Origin: Legionellaceae bacterium
GTDB lineage: Bacteria > Pseudomonadota > Gammaproteobacteria > Legionellales > Legionellaceae
NCBI GenBank assembly: GCA_023266075.1
Contig: JAHFRX010000066.1
Span: 1-8,006 of the forward strand
Length of the DNA: 8,006 bases
Reading direction: 5' to 3'
Both the position numbers and the translations under genes were made by a program. Shown here piece after piece: positions 6,729 through 8,006 of the stretch; positions within the stretch are counted from its first letter, which is position 1; every line of letters begins with the position of its first letter. The notes under the pieces were generated by a model. The model was not told the origin of the DNA and did not search any database. It saw only the letters and a list, made by a program, of their open reading frames with translations.

Positions 6729-6754
6729 CTTGAATTACATGAAATACCCCTTAT
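6729..6754 (+). promoter_or_regulatory. Sigma-32 (RpoH) heat-shock promoter for clpB
   Basis: The -35 element CTTGAA (6729-6734) and the -10 element CCCCTTAT (6747-6754) are 12 nt apart. They match the known RpoH consensus of CTTGAA and CCCCATNT, the second with seven of eight positions counting the free one. Transcription would begin near 6760, giving a leader of about 29 nt with AGG at 6778-6780 before the ATG at 6789. A heat-shock promoter is what is expected in front of clpB in gammaproteobacteria. Confidence 0.8.
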
Positions 6755-6788
6755 CTTAAGAGCATCATCATTATAATAGGTATATATC

Positions 6789-8006
6789 ATGCGCATGGAT
6801 AAACTCACCTCAAAATTTCAAATGGCGTTGGCAGACGCACAATCGCTAGCACTCGGTCGTAATCATGGCATACTAGAGCCTGAGCACGTCATGAAAGCCC
6901 TCCTTGACCAGCAGGGTGGGACGTGTCGCGCACTGCTCACCAAAGCCACTGTAAACCTCACTCAACTCAGAACGTTAATTGATCAAGCACTGGATAAAAT
7001 CCCCACTATTTCTGGTAATAAAGGAGACATTCACATTTCAAACGATCTCAATCGACTTTTCAATTTAACTGATCAAATCGCACAAAAACGTAAAGATAAT
7101 TATATCTCTAGCGAACTTTTCATGTTAGCTATCATGGAAGATAATGGAAAACTCGCGAAGCTCCTCACACAAGCTGGCGCGCAACAACAAACGATTCTCA
7201 AAGCCATTGACGATATTCGTGGGGGCGAGACCGTCAACGACCCTAACGCTGAAGAACATCGTCAAGCATTGGAAAAATACACTATCGATTTAACTGAGCG
7301 TGCTGAGCAAGGCAAATTAGACCCGGTCATTGGTCGAGATGATGAAATTCGACGTACCATCCAAGTCTTACAACGGCGCACTAAAAATAACCCCGTCCTC
7401 ATTGGAGAGCCTGGTGTCGGTAAAACCGCGATTGTTGAAGGATTAGCACAACGCATCATCAACGGTGAGGTTCCTGAGGGCTTAAAAAATAAACGCGTAC
7501 TTTCACTCGATATGGGCGCACTGATTGCCGGTGCAAAATTTAGAGGTGAATTTGAAGAACGTTTAAAAGGCGTGCTCAATGACTTAGCAAAACAAGAAGG
7601 ACAAATCATTCTCTTTATCGATGAGCTCCACACTATGGTCGGCGCCGGTAAAGCAGAAGGAGCCATGGATGCAGGCAATATGCTCAAACCCTCTCTTGCA
7701 CGAGGAGAACTCCATTGTATCGGTGCTACGACACTGGATGAGTATCGTCAATACATTGAAAAAGATGCCGCTCTTGAGCGAAGATTTCAAAAGGTATTGG
7801 TCAATGAACCCTCTGTTGAAGACACCATCGCTATCTTGCGTGGTCTAAAAGAGCGCTATGAAGTCCATCATGGCGTTGAGATTACTGATCCTGCAATTGT
7901 TGCCGCTGCAACGCTTTCTCATCGATATATCACTGATAGACAACTCCCAGATAAAGCCATTGACCTGATTGATGAGGCTGGAAGTCAAATTCGTATGGAA
8001 ATTGAT
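6789..8006 (+). CDS. clpB: ATP-dependent disaggregase ClpB, 5' part (C-terminus off right edge)
   Basis: ClpB is the Hsp100 AAA+ hexameric chaperone that works with DnaK to extract and refold proteins from aggregates in the cytosol. The window holds 406 codons, not quite half of the usual length of about 860, with no stop. It contains the N-terminal Clp repeat domain (about 1-145) and most of the first ATPase domain: Walker A GEPGVGKT (206-213), Walker B ILFIDE (274-279, catalytic Glu279), and Arg331-Arg332 in LERRF as arginine fingers. The pore loop is GAKFRGEFEE, with Phe251 where E. coli has Tyr251; the aromatic character is kept. The start MRMDKLTSKFQMALADAQSL matches the E. coli N-terminus, so the ATG at 6789 is preferred to an inner ATG at 6795. 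It is expressed from a sigma-32 promoter and divergent from the antiporter operon. Confidence 0.97.
   Translation, partial: MRMDKLTSKFQMALADAQSLALGRNHGILEPEHVMKALLDQQGGTCRALLTKATVNLTQLRTLIDQALDKIPTISGNKGDIHISNDLNRLFNLTDQIAQKRKDNYISSELFMLAIMEDNGKLAKLLTQAGAQQQTILKAIDDIRGGETVNDPNAEEHRQALEKYTIDLTERAEQGKLDPVIGRDDEIRRTIQVLQRRTKNNPVLIGEPGVGKTAIVEGLAQRIINGEVPEGLKNKRVLSLDMGALIAGAKFRGEFEERLKGVLNDLAKQEGQIILFIDELHTMVGAGKAEGAMDAGNMLKPSLARGELHCIGATTLDEYRQYIEKDAALERRFQKVLVNEPSVEDTIAILRGLKERYEVHHGVEITDPAIVAAATLSHRYITDRQLPDKAIDLIDEAGSQIRMEID

Noticed and set aside
6772..6777. A perfect TATAAT on the plus strand just before clpB.
   Set aside because: It would start transcription about 5 nt before the ATG and leave no room for the ribosome site; the sigma-32 elements upstream fit better. 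It could be chance in AT-rich DNA.
6700..6788. A search for a CIRCE-type inverted repeat or other operator near clpB.
   Set aside because: No long inverted repeat was found; only short chance palindromes such as CTTAAG at 6755-6760.
7262..7687. A 141-codon open frame on the minus strand inside clpB.
   Set aside because: It is antisense to a strongly conserved ClpB ATPase region, and its serine- and proline-rich translation looks like a shadow of that gene.

Overview
The window reads as a stretch of gammaproteobacterial chromosome. Three housekeeping genes frame it: trmJ (5' part, minus strand), suhB (plus strand) and the 5' part of clpB (plus strand). All three are close to their Escherichia coli counterparts as I remember them. 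The overall style, moderately AT-rich with these particular TrmJ, SuhB and ClpB variants, recalls Legionellales-type bacteria. That placement is a weak impression and rests on no search.

Layout. Positions 1-560 hold trmJ, cut by the left edge. Positions 561-663 are a short divergent promoter region between trmJ and suhB. suhB occupies 664-1437. From about 6690 back to 1445 on the minus strand lies one compact four-gene operon. In transcription order it encodes a CPA2-type cation/H+ antiporter, a flavoprotein resembling the animal ER protein FOXRED2/ERFAD, an FMN-dependent 2-hydroxyacid oxidase resembling animal long-chain HAO2, and a membrane-anchored cytochrome P450 with unusual motifs. Junctions are an 11-bp overlap, a 3-bp gap and a 4-bp ATGA overlap, and each downstream gene has a Shine-Dalgarno sequence inside the preceding gene, so translation looks coupled. 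Positions 6674-6788 are a second divergent promoter region, with an extended -10 for the operon on one strand and a good sigma-32 heat-shock promoter for clpB on the other. clpB runs off the right edge after 406 codons.

How the genes may work together. trmJ, suhB and clpB act in tRNA modification, rRNA transcription/inositol phosphate hydrolysis and protein disaggregation; they appear to be ordinary flanks. The four-gene operon is the accessory part and the most interesting content. A hydroxyacid oxidase should release H2O2 and a 2-oxoacid. The neighbouring P450 lacks the usual acid-alcohol pair in helix I and has no ferredoxin or reductase gene beside it. One testable idea is that the oxidase feeds peroxide to the P450 while the ERFAD-like flavoprotein does a further redox step and the antiporter handles ions or export. 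The product or substrate cannot be read from the sequence. No stretch longer than 300 bases lacks a gene, and I see no tRNA, rRNA, CRISPR array, insertion sequence or clear repeat.
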